64,000 nt of DNA, taken from Sphingomonas sp. NBWT7 (lineage in GTDB: Bacteria > Pseudomonadota > Alphaproteobacteria > Sphingomonadales > Sphingomonadaceae). The position numbers and the translations under genes are program-made. Position 1 is the stretch's first letter. Every line of letters starts with the position of its first letter. Positions 25,294 through 34,716 of the stretch are shown one piece after another. Below the pieces are notes generated by a model. The model was not told the DNA's origin, made no database searches, and worked only from the letters and a program-made list of their open reading frames with translations. The DNA lies in the NCBI RefSeq assembly GCF_014217605.1, contig NZ_CP043639.1:1449501-1513500 (forward strand), written 5' to 3'.

Positions 25294-26697
25294 TCAGGCG
25301 GCGACGCGCGTCGCGAAATCGCTCGCGCTGCCGTTCAGTGCACCCAGCCGCCCGGCCAGCCGATCGAAGCCGGCGCCAAGCGAATCGATCTCGCCTGCGA
25401 CGCTTTCGGTATCGGCATGGATCGCCGCGATCGTGCCTGACATTGAATCGGCGGCGAGCGCAGTCTCGTCGACCGCAGCGGTGATCGCCGTCACCGTCTG
25501 CGCCTGCGCCTCCATCGCATATCGGATGCGTGTCGCGGAGGATTGCACGTCGCCAATCGTCGCGCGGATACCGGCACTCGCGTCGACAGTGACGCGCGTC
25601 GCCGATTGGATCGCCGCGATCTTGGCGGCGATATCGTCGGTCGCCCGCGCCGTCTGGTTCGCCAGGCTTTTCACTTCCTGCGCCACCACCGCGAAGCCGC
25701 GGCCCGCGTCGCCGGCGCGCGCGGCCTCGATGGTGGCGTTGAGCGCGAGCAAGTTGGTCTGCCCGGCGATGTCGCGGATCAGTCCCAGGATCGATTCGAT
25801 CGATTTGGCGTGATCGCTCAGCATCTCGCTGACGCCCACCGCCTGATCGGCCTGCCCGGCGGCACGCGTCGCGATCTCCGCCGCCGCCTCAACCTCGGCG
25901 CGCGCGTCCTCGATTGCGCGGATCAGCCCGGCCGCCGTCGACGCCGCGTCGCGCATCGCCATGGCGGATTGTTCCGCCGCCGCGGCGACCTCACTCGCCT
26001 TGCCCAGCACGCCGCGCGCGGACGACGATGCGCCCGACGCCTGATCGCGCAGGCTGCCGCCCTCCGCCGTCGTCTCCTCGACGGCAGCGGCGATGCCGTC
26101 GCGAAAATCGACCGCCAGCCGATCACGCGCCACCCGCGCGCTGTGCTTGCGATAGTGATTGTAGATCTCGACGGTGATCTCGCCCTCCAGCGCAGAGAGG
26201 CGCATCAGCGTGTCGATCACGATCGGCAGCCGTGCATCGTCGCGATCGCATCGCCGCAGCAGCACGCCAAGCGCCGCGCGGTCGCTCGCGCTGATCATCG
26301 ACAACAGCGCCATCGGCGACACGTCTGCCTGATACGCCGCCGCGACCGACCGTTCGATTGATTCGATCCACCCGAACCCTGCCGTGTCGAGGAACCGGTT
26401 GCGCAGGAAGGTGCGGCCGATCTCGATCATCCGCGCGGTATCCGCTGGCGCCCAGGTCCGCTGATCGTCGAAGCAGCGCAGCCACTGCTGCCAATAGGCC
26501 TCGGAAACGGCTGTGATCTCGGGTTCCAGGATCGTCCACGCCTCGCGGCTGGCCGCCACCAGCGATCCGTCGAGATCGAAGACGCGCAGCCGCGCAGCGA
26601 GGTCCAGCTGTCGCGCGGCGGAGCCGATGGCCGGTAGATCGTCGGACAAGGTCGAGTGGCTCCCCAGAGATTCCCCGTCGGATCGGCTAACGGGCAA
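25294..26697 (-). CDS. Second soluble methyl-accepting chemotaxis protein (globin-like helical sensor)
   Basis: 467 residues from the TTG at 26697. No membrane helices. The N-terminal about 190 residues are helical and distantly like the globin-coupled sensor of its neighbour ([23 protein letters not shown]), but I see no clear haem-ligand His, so it may bind another ligand or none. The signalling half carries the same MCP tip. Start choice: a CtrA-like box lies only 4-18 nt upstream of 26697, so a TTG at 26649, behind GGGGAGCC, is an attractive alternative giving 451 residues. Confidence 0.85.
   Translation of the reverse strand: MPVSRSDGESLGSHSTLSDDLPAIGSAARQLDLAARLRVFDLDGSLVAASREAWTILEPEITAVSEAYWQQWLRCFDDQRTWAPADTARMIEIGRTFLRNRFLDTAGFGWIESIERSVAAAYQADVSPMALLSMISASDRAALGVLLRRCDRDDARLPIVIDTLMRLSALEGEITVEIYNHYRKHSARVARDRLAVDFRDGIAAAVEETTAEGGSLRDQASGASSSARGVLGKASEVAAAAEQSAMAMRDAASTAAGLIRAIEDARAEVEAAAEIATRAAGQADQAVGVSEMLSDHAKSIESILGLIRDIAGQTNLLALNATIEAARAGDAGRGFAVVAQEVKSLANQTARATDDIAAKIAAIQSATRVTVDASAGIRATIGDVQSSATRIRYAMEAQAQTVTAITAAVDETALAADSMSGTIAAIHADTESVAGEIDSLGAGFDRLAGRLGALNGSASDFATRVAA
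25573..25983 (-). repeat. Duplicated MCP signalling segment, copy 2
   Basis: Partner of 24130-24540 (offset 1443 nt), covering the second half of this chemoreceptor's coiled-coil signalling domain. The N-terminal sensor halves outside this segment are much more divergent. Confidence 0.75.
26669..26673. promoter_or_regulatory. GANTC site near the start of the second chemoreceptor
   Basis: GATTC on the + strand (GAATC on the coding strand) matches the CcrM target. It lies 27 nt downstream of the CtrA-like box, close to the 30-nt spacing seen at ctrA. Because it may lie inside the coding region if TTG 26697 is used, its regulatory role is tentative. Confidence 0.35.
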
Positions 26698-26700
26698 TGG

Positions 26701-26715
26701 TTAAGGCCGGGTTAG
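26701..26715 (-). promoter_or_regulatory. CtrA-like box (CTAA-N7-TTAA) upstream of the second chemoreceptor
   Basis: On the coding strand CTAA (26715-26712) and TTAA (26704-26701) are separated by exactly 7 nt, one mismatch from the CtrA consensus, followed by CC as in many functional sites. Chemotaxis genes are known CtrA targets in alphaproteobacteria. The closeness to the TTG at 26697 suggests the real start is further in. Confidence 0.5.
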
Positions 26716-26809
26716 AACCACGCTCGCCGTAGGCGCGCGGCTTGCATCATCGCGCATCGCGCCTCATAGACCGCGCCAAATCGTCGGCTCACCGCAGGGA
26801 ACGCAAGTC

Positions 26810-27235
26810 TTGGCCACCAAACACGTCCGTCCCAGAAGCCCGCACCTGTTCAGCGGCCCGCTCGCGATCCACTATCGCTGGAGCGCGGCGATGACGGTGT
26901 CGATCCTGCACCGCGTCACCGGCAGCGGCATGGCGACGGTGGGCGCGCTGCTGCTCGTCTGGTTTCTCGCCGCGCTCGCGTCGGGGGCGGAGGCCTATGC
27001 CACCTTCCGCGACGTCCTCACCTACGCCGACGGGCGGCTCAACATCGTCGGCTGGGTGCTCGGCGTTGGACTGACGTTCAGCCTGTTTCAGCACATGATG
27101 AGCGGCATTCGCCACCTCGTGCTCGATACCGGCGCGGCGTTCGAGCTCAAGCTCAACCGCAACCTCGCGCGGCTCACCTTCGTCGGCTCGATCGCGCTGA
27201 CGCTCGCCTTCTGGCTCTACGTGGGAACCAAGTAA
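26810..27235 (+). CDS. sdhC: Succinate dehydrogenase cytochrome b556 subunit
   Basis: A 141-residue three-helix membrane anchor. Family marks are RPRSPHLFSGPLAIHYRW near the start, HRVTGSG in helix I and the haem-ligand region FQHMMSGIRHLVLD. With SdhD it anchors complex II in the inner membrane and binds quinone. Translation appears to start at a TTG (26810) behind GCAGGGAACG. The stop overlaps the sdhD ATG (TAATG). Confidence 0.93.
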   Translation: MATKHVRPRSPHLFSGPLAIHYRWSAAMTVSILHRVTGSGMATVGALLLVWFLAALASGAEAYATFRDVLTYADGRLNIVGWVLGVGLTFSLFQHMMSGIRHLVLDTGAAFELKLNRNLARLTFVGSIALTLAFWLYVGTK

Positions 27236-27615
27236 TGGGTACGGGAACCTCGATCGGCCGCGTCCGTGGCCTCGGTAGCGCGCACGAAGGCACGCATCAC
27301 TGGTGGCACCAGAAGCTGACGGCGGGATCGAACATCCTGCTGATGAGCTGGCTGATGATCTCGCTCGCACGCCGCCCGGCCTATGATTACGGCGCGATGC
27401 GCGAGTGGCTATCGACCGCCTGGGTCGCGGTGCCGATGCTGCTCCTCGTTCTCTCGGTCTTCTACCATTTCCGTATCGGCCTTCAGGTGGTGATCGAGGA
27501 TTACCAGCGTGACGAGCGCCGCGTGGTCGCGATGGTCGCGCTCAACCTGTTCACCGCCGCTGTCGCCGGTACCGCCATCTTTGCGATCCTCAAGATCGCC
27601 TTCGGAGCGAATTGA
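27235..27615 (+). CDS. sdhD: Succinate dehydrogenase hydrophobic membrane anchor subunit
   Basis: A 126-residue membrane protein with three hydrophobic segments and the SdhD pattern [17 protein letters not shown] before helix I and [14 protein letters not shown] in the middle, whose His is the likely haem ligand. It partners SdhC in complex II. It overlaps sdhC by 1 nt at its start and sdhA by 1 nt at its end (TGATG). Confidence 0.93.
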   Translation: MGTGTSIGRVRGLGSAHEGTHHWWHQKLTAGSNILLMSWLMISLARRPAYDYGAMREWLSTAWVAVPMLLLVLSVFYHFRIGLQVVIEDYQRDERRVVAMVALNLFTAAVAGTAIFAILKIAFGAN

Positions 27616-29417
27616 TGCCCGCCGCTTATCAGATCATCGACCATACCTATGACGCGGTCGTCGTCGGCGCCGGCGGCTCGGGCCTGCGCGCCACGATGGG
27701 CATCGCCGAGAGCGGGCTGAAGACCGCCTGCATCACCAAGGTGTTCCCGACGCGCAGCCACACCGTCGCGGCGCAGGGCGGGATCGCCGCCAGCCTCGGC
27801 AACAATTCGCCCGATCACTGGTCGTGGCACATGTACGATACCGTCAAGGGCTCCGACTGGCTCGGCGACCAGGACGCGATCGAATATATGGTGCGCGAAG
27901 CGCCGGCCGCGGTCTACGAGCTCGAGCACGCCGGCGTGCCGTTCAGCCGCAACGACAACGGCACGATCTATCAGCGCCCGTTCGGCGGCCATATGCAGAA
28001 CATGGGCGAAGGCCCGCCGGTGCAGCGCACCTGCGCCGCGGCCGACCGTACCGGCCACGCCATGCTGCACGCGCTCTACCAGCAGTCGCTGAAGTATGAC
28101 GCGGACTTCTACATCGAATATTTCGCGCTTGATCTCATCATGGAGAACGGTGCGTGCCGCGGCGTGATCGCGCTCAGCATGGAAACCGGGCAGATCCACC
28201 GCTTCCGCGCGCATGCGGTGGTGCTGGCGACCGGCGGCGGTGGCCGCGTGTACCAGTCGGCGACGTCGGCGCATACCTGCACCGGTGACGGCAACGGCAT
28301 GGCGCTTCGTGCCGGCCTGCCGCTGCAGGACATGGAGTTCGTGCAGTTCCATCCGACCGGCATCTACGGCGCTGGCGTTCTTATTACCGAGGGCGCGCGC
28401 GGCGAAGGCGGCTACCTCACCAATTCCGAGGGCGAGCGCTTCATGGAGCGCTATGCGCCTAGCGCGAAGGACCTCGCCAGCCGCGACGTCGTGTCGCGCT
28501 CGATGGCGGCGGAAATGCGCGAGGGCCGCGGCGTCGGCAAGGACAAGGATCATATCTTCCTGCACCTCGATCACATCGATCCCAAGGTGCTGGCGGAGCG
28601 CCTGCCGGGCATTACCGAGACGGGCAAGATCTTCGCCGGCGTCGATCTGACGCGTCAGCCGCTCCCCGTCACGCCGACCGTCCACTACAACATGGGCGGC
28701 ATCCCGACGAACTATCACGGTGAAGTCGTCCAGCTGAAGAACGGTGATCCCGATGCGATCGTCCCCGGCCTGTTCGCGGTCGGCGAGGCGGCGTGCGTCT
28801 CGGTCCACGGTGCGAACCGCCTTGGCTCCAACTCGCTGATCGACCTCGTCGTGTTCGGCCGCGCCACCGGCCTGCGGCTCAAGGACACGCTGAAGCAGAA
28901 TACACCGCACAATCCGCTGCCCAAGGGCTCGGAGGAAATGTCACTCGCGCGGCTCGATCACTTCCGCAATGCGGCCGGCAGCGCGCCGACGTCGCGGATC
29001 CGCGCCGAGATGCAGAAGACGATGCAGCGCCACGCCGCGGTGTTCCGCGACAGCGAGCTGCTGGCGGGGGGCGTCACCAAGATGGACGCGATCTACCAGT
29101 CGATGCAGGACATCGGGATCAAAGATCGCTCGCTGGTCTGGAACACCGACCTCGTCGAAACGCTCGAGCTCGACAATCTCATCAGCCAGGCCGTTGTCAC
29201 GATGCGCTGCGCCGAGAACCGCAAGGAAAGCCGCGGCGCGCACATGCACGAGGATTTCCCCGAGCGTGACGATGCGAACTGGATGAAGCACACCACCGCC
29301 ACCTTCGAAGGCTGGGGCGGCAAGGGCGGTGCGTGCGCGATCGATTATCGCCCGGTGCACGATTACACGCTCACCGACGACATCGAGTACATCAAGCCGA
29401 AGAAGCGGGTCTACTGA
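27615..29417 (+). CDS. sdhA: Succinate dehydrogenase flavoprotein subunit
   Basis: A 600-residue FAD-binding subunit. The N-terminal dinucleotide fold is [13 protein letters not shown], the covalent-FAD histidine is in SHTVAAQGG, and catalytic Arg/His regions include HPTGIYGAG and [18 protein letters not shown]. It oxidises succinate to fumarate and passes electrons to SdhB. An adjacent TTG at 27612 is possible, but the ATG at 27615 matches the tight 1-nt overlap with sdhD. Unusually, sdhB is not next but 5.3 kb downstream. Confidence 0.96.
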   Translation: MPAAYQIIDHTYDAVVVGAGGSGLRATMGIAESGLKTACITKVFPTRSHTVAAQGGIAASLGNNSPDHWSWHMYDTVKGSDWLGDQDAIEYMVREAPAAVYELEHAGVPFSRNDNGTIYQRPFGGHMQNMGEGPPVQRTCAAADRTGHAMLHALYQQSLKYDADFYIEYFALDLIMENGACRGVIALSMETGQIHRFRAHAVVLATGGGGRVYQSATSAHTCTGDGNGMALRAGLPLQDMEFVQFHPTGIYGAGVLITEGARGEGGYLTNSEGERFMERYAPSAKDLASRDVVSRSMAAEMREGRGVGKDKDHIFLHLDHIDPKVLAERLPGITETGKIFAGVDLTRQPLPVTPTVHYNMGGIPTNYHGEVVQLKNGDPDAIVPGLFAVGEAACVSVHGANRLGSNSLIDLVVFGRATGLRLKDTLKQNTPHNPLPKGSEEMSLARLDHFRNAAGSAPTSRIRAEMQKTMQRHAAVFRDSELLAGGVTKMDAIYQSMQDIGIKDRSLVWNTDLVETLELDNLISQAVVTMRCAENRKESRGAHMHEDFPERDDANWMKHTTATFEGWGGKGGACAIDYRPVHDYTLTDDIEYIKPKKRVY

Positions 29418-29428
29418 TCGGATCTTCG

Positions 29429-30928
29429 GTGACGGACGCCGGGGCGCGTCGCCCCGGCCGACTCGACGTGATCGCGCGCTGGTGGCGATCGCGCGTTGTC
29501 GGCGACGTCAATCACGCCGCGGTGGTCGCAAAGATCTCGGCCGAATCGGGCTGGAGCGGCGCCTATCTGTTCGCGATCGTGATCTCGGCCGGGATCTCGA
29601 TCCTGGGTCTCCTGCTGCCCTCGTCGGCGGTGCTGATCGGCGCGATGCTGATCTCGCCCTTGATGATGCCGATCATCGGCCTCGGCTTCGGCATCGCGAC
29701 GTTCGACTTGGTCGAGATGCGCCGTGCCGCTTGGGCGCTGCTGCTCGGCTCGGTCATCGCGATTCTCCTGTCCGCGGCGTTCGTCGCCGTCTCGCCGATC
29801 CAGACGGTGACCAGCGAGATCGCGATCCGCACGCGGCCCAATCTGTTCGATCTGCTCGTCGCGCTGCTCTCCGCGATCGCCGGCGGCTATGCGCTGATCC
29901 GCGAACGCTCGACGACCGTGACCGGGGTGGCGATCGCGATCGCGCTGATGCCGCCGCTCGCCGTCGTCGGGTTCGGCCTCGCGACGCAGAATTGGACGGT
30001 GCTCGGCGGCTCGCTGCTGCTGTTCCTCACCAATCTCGTCACGATCGCGCTCACCGCGGCGACCGTCGCGCGGCTGTACGGCTTCGGCGCCCATCTCTCG
30101 CCTTCGCAGACGCGGCTGCAGGGAACGCTGATCGTTGTCGGCCTCGCCGCGCTCGCCATTCCGCTCGGGCTCGCGCTGAAGCAGATCGCGGTGGAGAGCG
30201 TCGCACGCCGCCAGATCCGCGAGGCAGTGCTGCGGCCGTTCGACGCAAGCGCGCGGATCAGCCAGCTCGACATCGATTTCGACCGCACCCCCGCCGTGGT
30301 CCGCGCAATCGTGCTGACCCCGGCGATCGTGCCCACCGCGGACGCCCGCGTGCTGGCGGCGACGCGCGCCGCCGTGCGCCTGCCGCTCGATCTTCACGTC
30401 GATCAGATCCGCGTCGGCATGGAAAGCGGCGCCGGCGAAGCGGCACAGATCGCCGCGGCGCAAGCCGGCGACGGTCGCGCATCCGTGGCGCGCGACGCCC
30501 GCAACGAGATCGCCGAGCCGGTTGCCTTGGTTGCCGGCGTGCCCGCCGAAGCGGTACTGGTCGATACCGGCGCACGGCGCGCGGTCGCGCGGCTTGCGCC
30601 GCTGCCCGGCGCCAGCCTCGCCACCTACCGCGCAATCGAGCAGCGCGCGGCGGCCGCCGCCAACGGCTGGTCGATCGAACTGACCCCGCCCGATGGTGTC
30701 CCCGGCCCCATTCCGATCACCAACGATACGCCGGATGCCGCCGCGCTCGATACTGCCGCCTGGGCCGCCCGCCGCCTCGATCGCGGCGTCACCGTCACCG
30801 GCCCCGCCGCAGCACGCGATGCGGCGGTGGAGCGTCTAGCCGCGGCCGGCGTCCGCGCAACGGCTGGGCCGGCGGCGCGGGGCACGACGCTCGATCTCGA
30901 ATGGACCGCCGCTCAGCCGCCGCGCTGA
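29429..30928 (+). CDS. DUF389 (TIGR00341) family membrane protein
   Basis: A 499-residue protein. The N-terminal half has about seven membrane helices with DUF389 signatures (LLPSSAVLIGAMLISPLMMPIIG) and a GVAIAIALMPPLAVVGFGLA segment. The C-terminal about 250 residues are soluble, alanine-rich and repetitive. Function is unknown. The start is taken as GTG 29429, 12 nt after sdhA, without a strong ribosome-binding site; a GTG near 29468 is an alternative. It may be cotranscribed with sdhCDA. Confidence 0.85.
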   Translation: MTDAGARRPGRLDVIARWWRSRVVGDVNHAAVVAKISAESGWSGAYLFAIVISAGISILGLLLPSSAVLIGAMLISPLMMPIIGLGFGIATFDLVEMRRAAWALLLGSVIAILLSAAFVAVSPIQTVTSEIAIRTRPNLFDLLVALLSAIAGGYALIRERSTTVTGVAIAIALMPPLAVVGFGLATQNWTVLGGSLLLFLTNLVTIALTAATVARLYGFGAHLSPSQTRLQGTLIVVGLAALAIPLGLALKQIAVESVARRQIREAVLRPFDASARISQLDIDFDRTPAVVRAIVLTPAIVPTADARVLAATRAAVRLPLDLHVDQIRVGMESGAGEAAQIAAAQAGDGRASVARDARNEIAEPVALVAGVPAEAVLVDTGARRAVARLAPLPGASLATYRAIEQRAAAAANGWSIELTPPDGVPGPIPITNDTPDAAALDTAAWAARRLDRGVTVTGPAAARDAAVERLAAAGVRATAGPAARGTTLDLEWTAAQPPR

Positions 30929-31515
30929 GCCAGCACCACCGCGCGGATCAGCGGCATGCGGTCGTTGCCGAAATACATGTCGTCACCGCCGACGAAGATC
31001 GTCGGCGAGCCGAAGCCGCCACGCGCGATCAGCTCGTCGGTATTGGCGCGCAGCTGCGCCTTCACCGCATCGTCGGCGATCGCCGCGAAAAGCGCGTCCG
31101 GGTCCACCCCCGTCGCACGCGCAAGATCGGCGATCACACCATCGTCGGCGATATCGCGATCATCGGTCCAATAGGCGCGGAAGGCGGCGCGCGCGAACGG
31201 CACGCAGCCCTGCCCCAGCCAGCAGCACGCGCGCATCACCTTGACGCTGTTGACCGGGAAGATCGCGGGCGGAAAGCGGATCGACAGCCCCTGCAGCCGC
31301 GCCCAATCCTGCAGGTCCTTGCCCATGTAGCGCGCCTTGGCCGGCACCGGATTGCTTCGGCCCTCGTAGACGCTGGGGTTCACCGCATTGAACACGCCGC
31401 CGACCAGGATCGGGCGCCACACGATATCAACGTCCAGCTCCGCTGCGAGCGGCTGAATGCTCTCGAAGCCGAGCCACGTCCACGGGCTCGAACAATCGAA
31501 GAAGAACTCGATCAC
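30913..31515 (-). CDS. 2-hydroxychromene-2-carboxylate isomerase / DsbA-fold family protein
   Basis: A 200-residue DsbA-fold (kappa-class glutathione transferase-like) protein. It opens IEFFFDCSSPWTWLGFES, where SSPW replaces the thioredoxin CxxC, and later has GVFGSPTIF-like GGFGSPTIFVGGDDMYFGND. Such enzymes use glutathione to isomerise 2-hydroxychromene-2-carboxylate in naphthalene degradation, or unrelated substrates. The GTG at 31515 follows GGGGGAG. A longer frame to 31662 lacks similarity. It overlaps the 3' end of the convergent DUF389 gene by 16 nt and is the only minus-strand gene in the sdh-suc region. Confidence 0.85.
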   Translation of the reverse strand: MIEFFFDCSSPWTWLGFESIQPLAAELDVDIVWRPILVGGVFNAVNPSVYEGRSNPVPAKARYMGKDLQDWARLQGLSIRFPPAIFPVNSVKVMRACCWLGQGCVPFARAAFRAYWTDDRDIADDGVIADLARATGVDPDALFAAIADDAVKAQLRANTDELIARGGFGSPTIFVGGDDMYFGNDRMPLIRAVVLAQRGG

Positions 31516-31646
31516 GGCTGTCGCTCCCCCGGCCTGCCGGCCTTTTGCCGACGTGCGGTCATCTGCGCATCGAAGCGGTGCGGGATCAAGCGATTGACAG
31601 CCACGCGGCTTGCCCGTGAGATGCAGCGTCGAGGGGACGCACGCAT

Positions 31647-32633
31647 ATGAAACGCCTGGCAACGCTGCTCATTGCGGGGATCGCGGGCATCGCCCCGGCG
31701 CAGACCTATCAGCCGCCGCAGCATACCCGCGCAGTGCCGCTCGTCTCGCGCAGCAGCGATGTTGAACTCGTCCAGCTCGCCGACCAGGGCGGCTCGATCG
31801 AGCATGATCGGACGGCGGCGTGGCTGCTCGGCGAGCATCGCCGCCTCGCCGCGTCGCTCGCCCGGCTCGCGCCGCAGCGCAAGGGAATCGTCGATGCCTA
31901 TGTCGTCGCGGCCGCACTCGACAGCGATCCCGTCTTCGGCCGCGAGGCGCGCGAGGCGGGCGCCGTCCTTTCCCGCCGCTACGCCGCCGACGGCCGCACC
32001 ATCGTCCTCGCCGGTACCGACGGCAGCGCGGACAGCCGGCTGGCGATGGGCTCGCCCGCCAATCTCGATATGGCCCTCGCCCGCGTCGCCGAACTGATGG
32101 ATCCGGCGGAGGACGTGCTGATCCTCTACACGACCAGCCACGGCGCGCGCTTCGGCATCGTCTATAACGACGCCGATCAGGGGTTTGGCGCGATCTCGCC
32201 GACGCGGCTGTGGAGCACGCTGTCGCAGCTCGGCATCCGCAACCGGCTGATCCTCATTTCGGCGTGCTACGCCGGCGTGTTCGTGCCGCTGCTGTCGAGC
32301 GACACCACCGCGATCGTCACCGCCGCCTCGTCGAGCAAGACGTCGTTCGGCTGCCAGGCGGACAACGACTGGACGTTCTTCGGCGATGCGCTGGTCAATC
32401 GCGCGCTGCGCAAGCCGCAGCCGCTCGCCGCCGCCGCGCAGGAAGCGACCGAGACGATCGCCGGCTGGGAGCGCGACGGTCGACTCGAACCGTCCGATCC
32501 GCAGGTCGCGATCGGCGCGGGCGCCACGCGCTGGCTCGCCGCGCTCGACGCCCGCATGCCCAGAACCGCCGGCACGCCGGTTGGCCGGCCGGCCAATGCG
32601 ATTCTCGAACCCGGCGGTCAGGCACGCCGTTAA
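31647..32633 (+). CDS. C13-family (legumain/GPI8-like) cysteine peptidase, probably secreted
   Basis: A 328-residue protein with a signal peptide-like N-terminus (LATLLIAGIAGIAPAQ) and a caspase-like clan CD core. The catalytic His is in YTTSHGARFG and the Cys in LISACYAGVF, each at the end of a hydrophobic strand as expected for family C13. Bacterial C13 peptidases are poorly studied; cleavage after Asn or Asp is the family habit. It directly precedes a ClpP-like gene, 65 nt apart, so two peptidase genes lie together. Confidence 0.88.
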   Translation: MKRLATLLIAGIAGIAPAQTYQPPQHTRAVPLVSRSSDVELVQLADQGGSIEHDRTAAWLLGEHRRLAASLARLAPQRKGIVDAYVVAAALDSDPVFGREAREAGAVLSRRYAADGRTIVLAGTDGSADSRLAMGSPANLDMALARVAELMDPAEDVLILYTTSHGARFGIVYNDADQGFGAISPTRLWSTLSQLGIRNRLILISACYAGVFVPLLSSDTTAIVTAASSSKTSFGCQADNDWTFFGDALVNRALRKPQPLAAAAQEATETIAGWERDGRLEPSDPQVAIGAGATRWLAALDARMPRTAGTPVGRPANAILEPGGQARR

Positions 32634-32698
32634 GCCATTATTCGCAGGAATTTGGCGCGGCGCGGAACATCCACCCGCCCCGCGTGGTTCGCCGCGCC

Positions 32699-33271
32699 AT
32701 GACCAACACCAGCAACGCCACCAATTACCCGCTCCTCGCGCACCCGCAGATCCAGCTGCACGGGCCGGTGGACAATTTCATGTACGCCAACTTCAAGGAT
32801 CAGCTGGCGAACGACAGCGGCAGCGGCCCCTTGGTGGTGTCGATCACCACGCTCGGCGGCGATCCCGAGATGGCGCGCGCGATGGGTGATTCGATCCGCC
32901 TGCTGCGCGACTATACCGGGCGCGAGACGCTGTTTCTCGGCAAGGTCGCAGTCTATTCGGCGGGCGCCACCTTCATGTCCGCCTTCCCCGCCGACAAGCG
33001 CTTCCTCACGCGCGGCACGCGGCTGATGATCCATGAGCGGATCATGAACTCGACCGTTCAGCTGTCCGGGCCGCTCAACACGCTGGCTCCGGTGCTCCTC
33101 GCCAAGCTCAACGAAATCACCGATTCGATCCGCATCCAGGACGAAGGCTTCGCGGATCTCGTCGCCGGCACGCAGGTCTCGCTCGACGAGCTCAAGGCCA
33201 AGGCGCCGTCGAACTGGTATATCGAGGCGGAGAAGGCGCGCGATTTGGGGCTGGTGCTCGACATCATCTGA
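32699..33271 (+). CDS. ClpP-like serine protease family protein (possibly atypical)
   Basis: A 190-residue ClpP/crotonase-fold protein. The nucleophile Ser is likely in KVAVYSAGATF and the His in RLMIHERI, matching ClpP Ser97 and His122. By eye alignment the ClpP Asp171 position corresponds to Asn in SNWYIEAEKARDLG, so the triad may be altered. There is no ClpX or ClpA partner nearby and no signal peptide. It could be a ClpP paralogue or a stand-alone protease. The ATG at 32699 gives MTNTSNATNYPLL. Confidence 0.82.
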   Translation: MTNTSNATNYPLLAHPQIQLHGPVDNFMYANFKDQLANDSGSGPLVVSITTLGGDPEMARAMGDSIRLLRDYTGRETLFLGKVAVYSAGATFMSAFPADKRFLTRGTRLMIHERIMNSTVQLSGPLNTLAPVLLAKLNEITDSIRIQDEGFADLVAGTQVSLDELKAKAPSNWYIEAEKARDLGLVLDII

Positions 33272-33318
33272 GGGCTGCGGCACCAAGCGATCGACGATCA
33301 TCGCGCGAAAGGTGCCGC

Positions 33319-34698
33319 TTGACGACGCAAGGCCCCACCCCCGGCCGCAAGTTCGCGATGGCGATTCTGATCGCCATGCTGCTCGCCGTGCCGCTCTTCG
33401 CGGTCTACCTTCTCGTTTACGACCGGCAGGAACAGTCGCGCACCGCGCGCGCCTCGATCGCCGCCGGCTGGGGCGGGCCGCAGACCATCGCCGGCCCCGT
33501 ACTCGTCCTGCCGTACCAGGCGCAGGCGACCGAAAGCGTCAACGAAGGCGGGCGTCAGGTCGTCCGTACCCGACTTGTCTGGCGCGAGCTCACGCTCGCC
33601 CCGCAGGTTTCCGATCTGCGGACGGTGCTGACGCCCGAACGCCGCAGCCGCTCGATCTACGAGGCCGTGCTGTTCGAGGCCGACGCATCGGGCACCGCGC
33701 GCTTCGCCCTCCCCACCGATCTCGCGCGCTTCGGCATCACCGCCGATGCGCTCGCCTACGATCGCGCCGAGCTTCGCTTCGGACTGCGCGACGCGCGCGG
33801 ACTCGTCGGCCGCCCGCCGACGGTGATCGTCAACGGCCGCCGCCTCGCCCTCCAGCCCGGCAAGGGTTCGCCCGCGACGGGCAATGCCGGCTTCTTCACC
33901 TGGCTCGATGCCGGCGCGATCCGCGGCGCACCACTCGCGGTCAGCTTCCGCTTCGCCTTCCGCGGCAACGGGTGGCTCGCGCTCGCACCGCAGGCGGGCG
34001 ACACGCGCTGGCAGGTCACCTCGACGTGGCCGCACCCGAGCTTCCAGGGCGGCTTCCTTCCCGCCGCACCGCGCGTGTCGGACACGGGCTTCGCCGCCAC
34101 GTGGCGCATCGGCAACCTCGCGCTCGGCCGCAGCCTCGTCGCGTCGGGCGATGTCGTTCCGGACGCGCGGGTGGACGTCGGCGATCGGTTCGACACGAGC
34201 GTCACCGCCGGCGATTACGAGGCGCGCGTCGATCTCGTCTCGCCGGTCGATCTCTACAGCCAGGTCAATCGATCGGTGAAATACGGCTTCCTGTTCATCG
34301 GGTTCACCTTCGTCGCGTTCCTTATGTTCGACGTCATCGGCGGGGTGCGCGTCGCGATGGTCGAATATCTTCTCGTCGGCGCCGGGCTGGTGCTGTTTTT
34401 CGTCCTTTTGCTCGCCTTTGCGGAGGTAATCGGCTTCGCGGCTGCCTATATCGTGGCAGCGGCGGCGATCATCGGCCTGCTCGCGGCCTATTCGGCCGCG
34501 GTGCTGCGCAGCTGGCGTCGCGGCGGATACATCGCAGCGCTGCTCACCGGCCTGTACGGCGTGCTCTACGTCCTGCTTAGCCTGGAGGCCTATTCGCTGC
34601 TGATCGGCGCGCTGCTTCTGTTTGCGGCGCTGGCCGGTGTTATGTATCTGACGCGCAACCTCGACTGGAACGGGCTTCGTTCGCAGTCGGCAACGTGA
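33319..34698 (+). CDS. creD: Inner membrane protein CreD family (cell envelope integrity)
   Basis: A 459-residue protein with one N-terminal membrane helix (about 15-35), a periplasmic beta-rich domain of about 270 residues, and six tightly packed C-terminal helices starting near VKYGFLFIGFTFVAFLMFD, the layout of CreD. E. coli creD mutants alter colicin E2 tolerance and envelope stability; no creBC sensor genes are adjacent here. Translation seems to begin at TTG 33319 behind GAAAGGTG. It ends 18 nt before sdhB. Confidence 0.9.
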   Translation: MTTQGPTPGRKFAMAILIAMLLAVPLFAVYLLVYDRQEQSRTARASIAAGWGGPQTIAGPVLVLPYQAQATESVNEGGRQVVRTRLVWRELTLAPQVSDLRTVLTPERRSRSIYEAVLFEADASGTARFALPTDLARFGITADALAYDRAELRFGLRDARGLVGRPPTVIVNGRRLALQPGKGSPATGNAGFFTWLDAGAIRGAPLAVSFRFAFRGNGWLALAPQAGDTRWQVTSTWPHPSFQGGFLPAAPRVSDTGFAATWRIGNLALGRSLVASGDVVPDARVDVGDRFDTSVTAGDYEARVDLVSPVDLYSQVNRSVKYGFLFIGFTFVAFLMFDVIGGVRVAMVEYLLVGAGLVLFFVLLLAFAEVIGFAAAYIVAAAAIIGLLAAYSAAVLRSWRRGGYIAALLTGLYGVLYVLLSLEAYSLLIGALLLFAALAGVMYLTRNLDWNGLRSQSAT

Positions 34699-34716
34699 GA
34701 GAAGCGGAAGCGGAAC

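Noticed and set aside
24130..25983. Insertion sequence or transposon as the source of the long direct repeat
   Set aside because: The repeated segment is the signalling domain of two paralogous chemoreceptors, without ends, transposase or target duplication.
31647..34698. A new anti-phage defence cassette (C13 peptidase plus ClpP-like plus CreD)
   Set aside because: Caspase-like peptidases do occur in defence systems, but here there is no sensor, nucleotide cyclase, gasdermin or other effector, the C13 protein has a signal peptide, and base composition matches the core genome.
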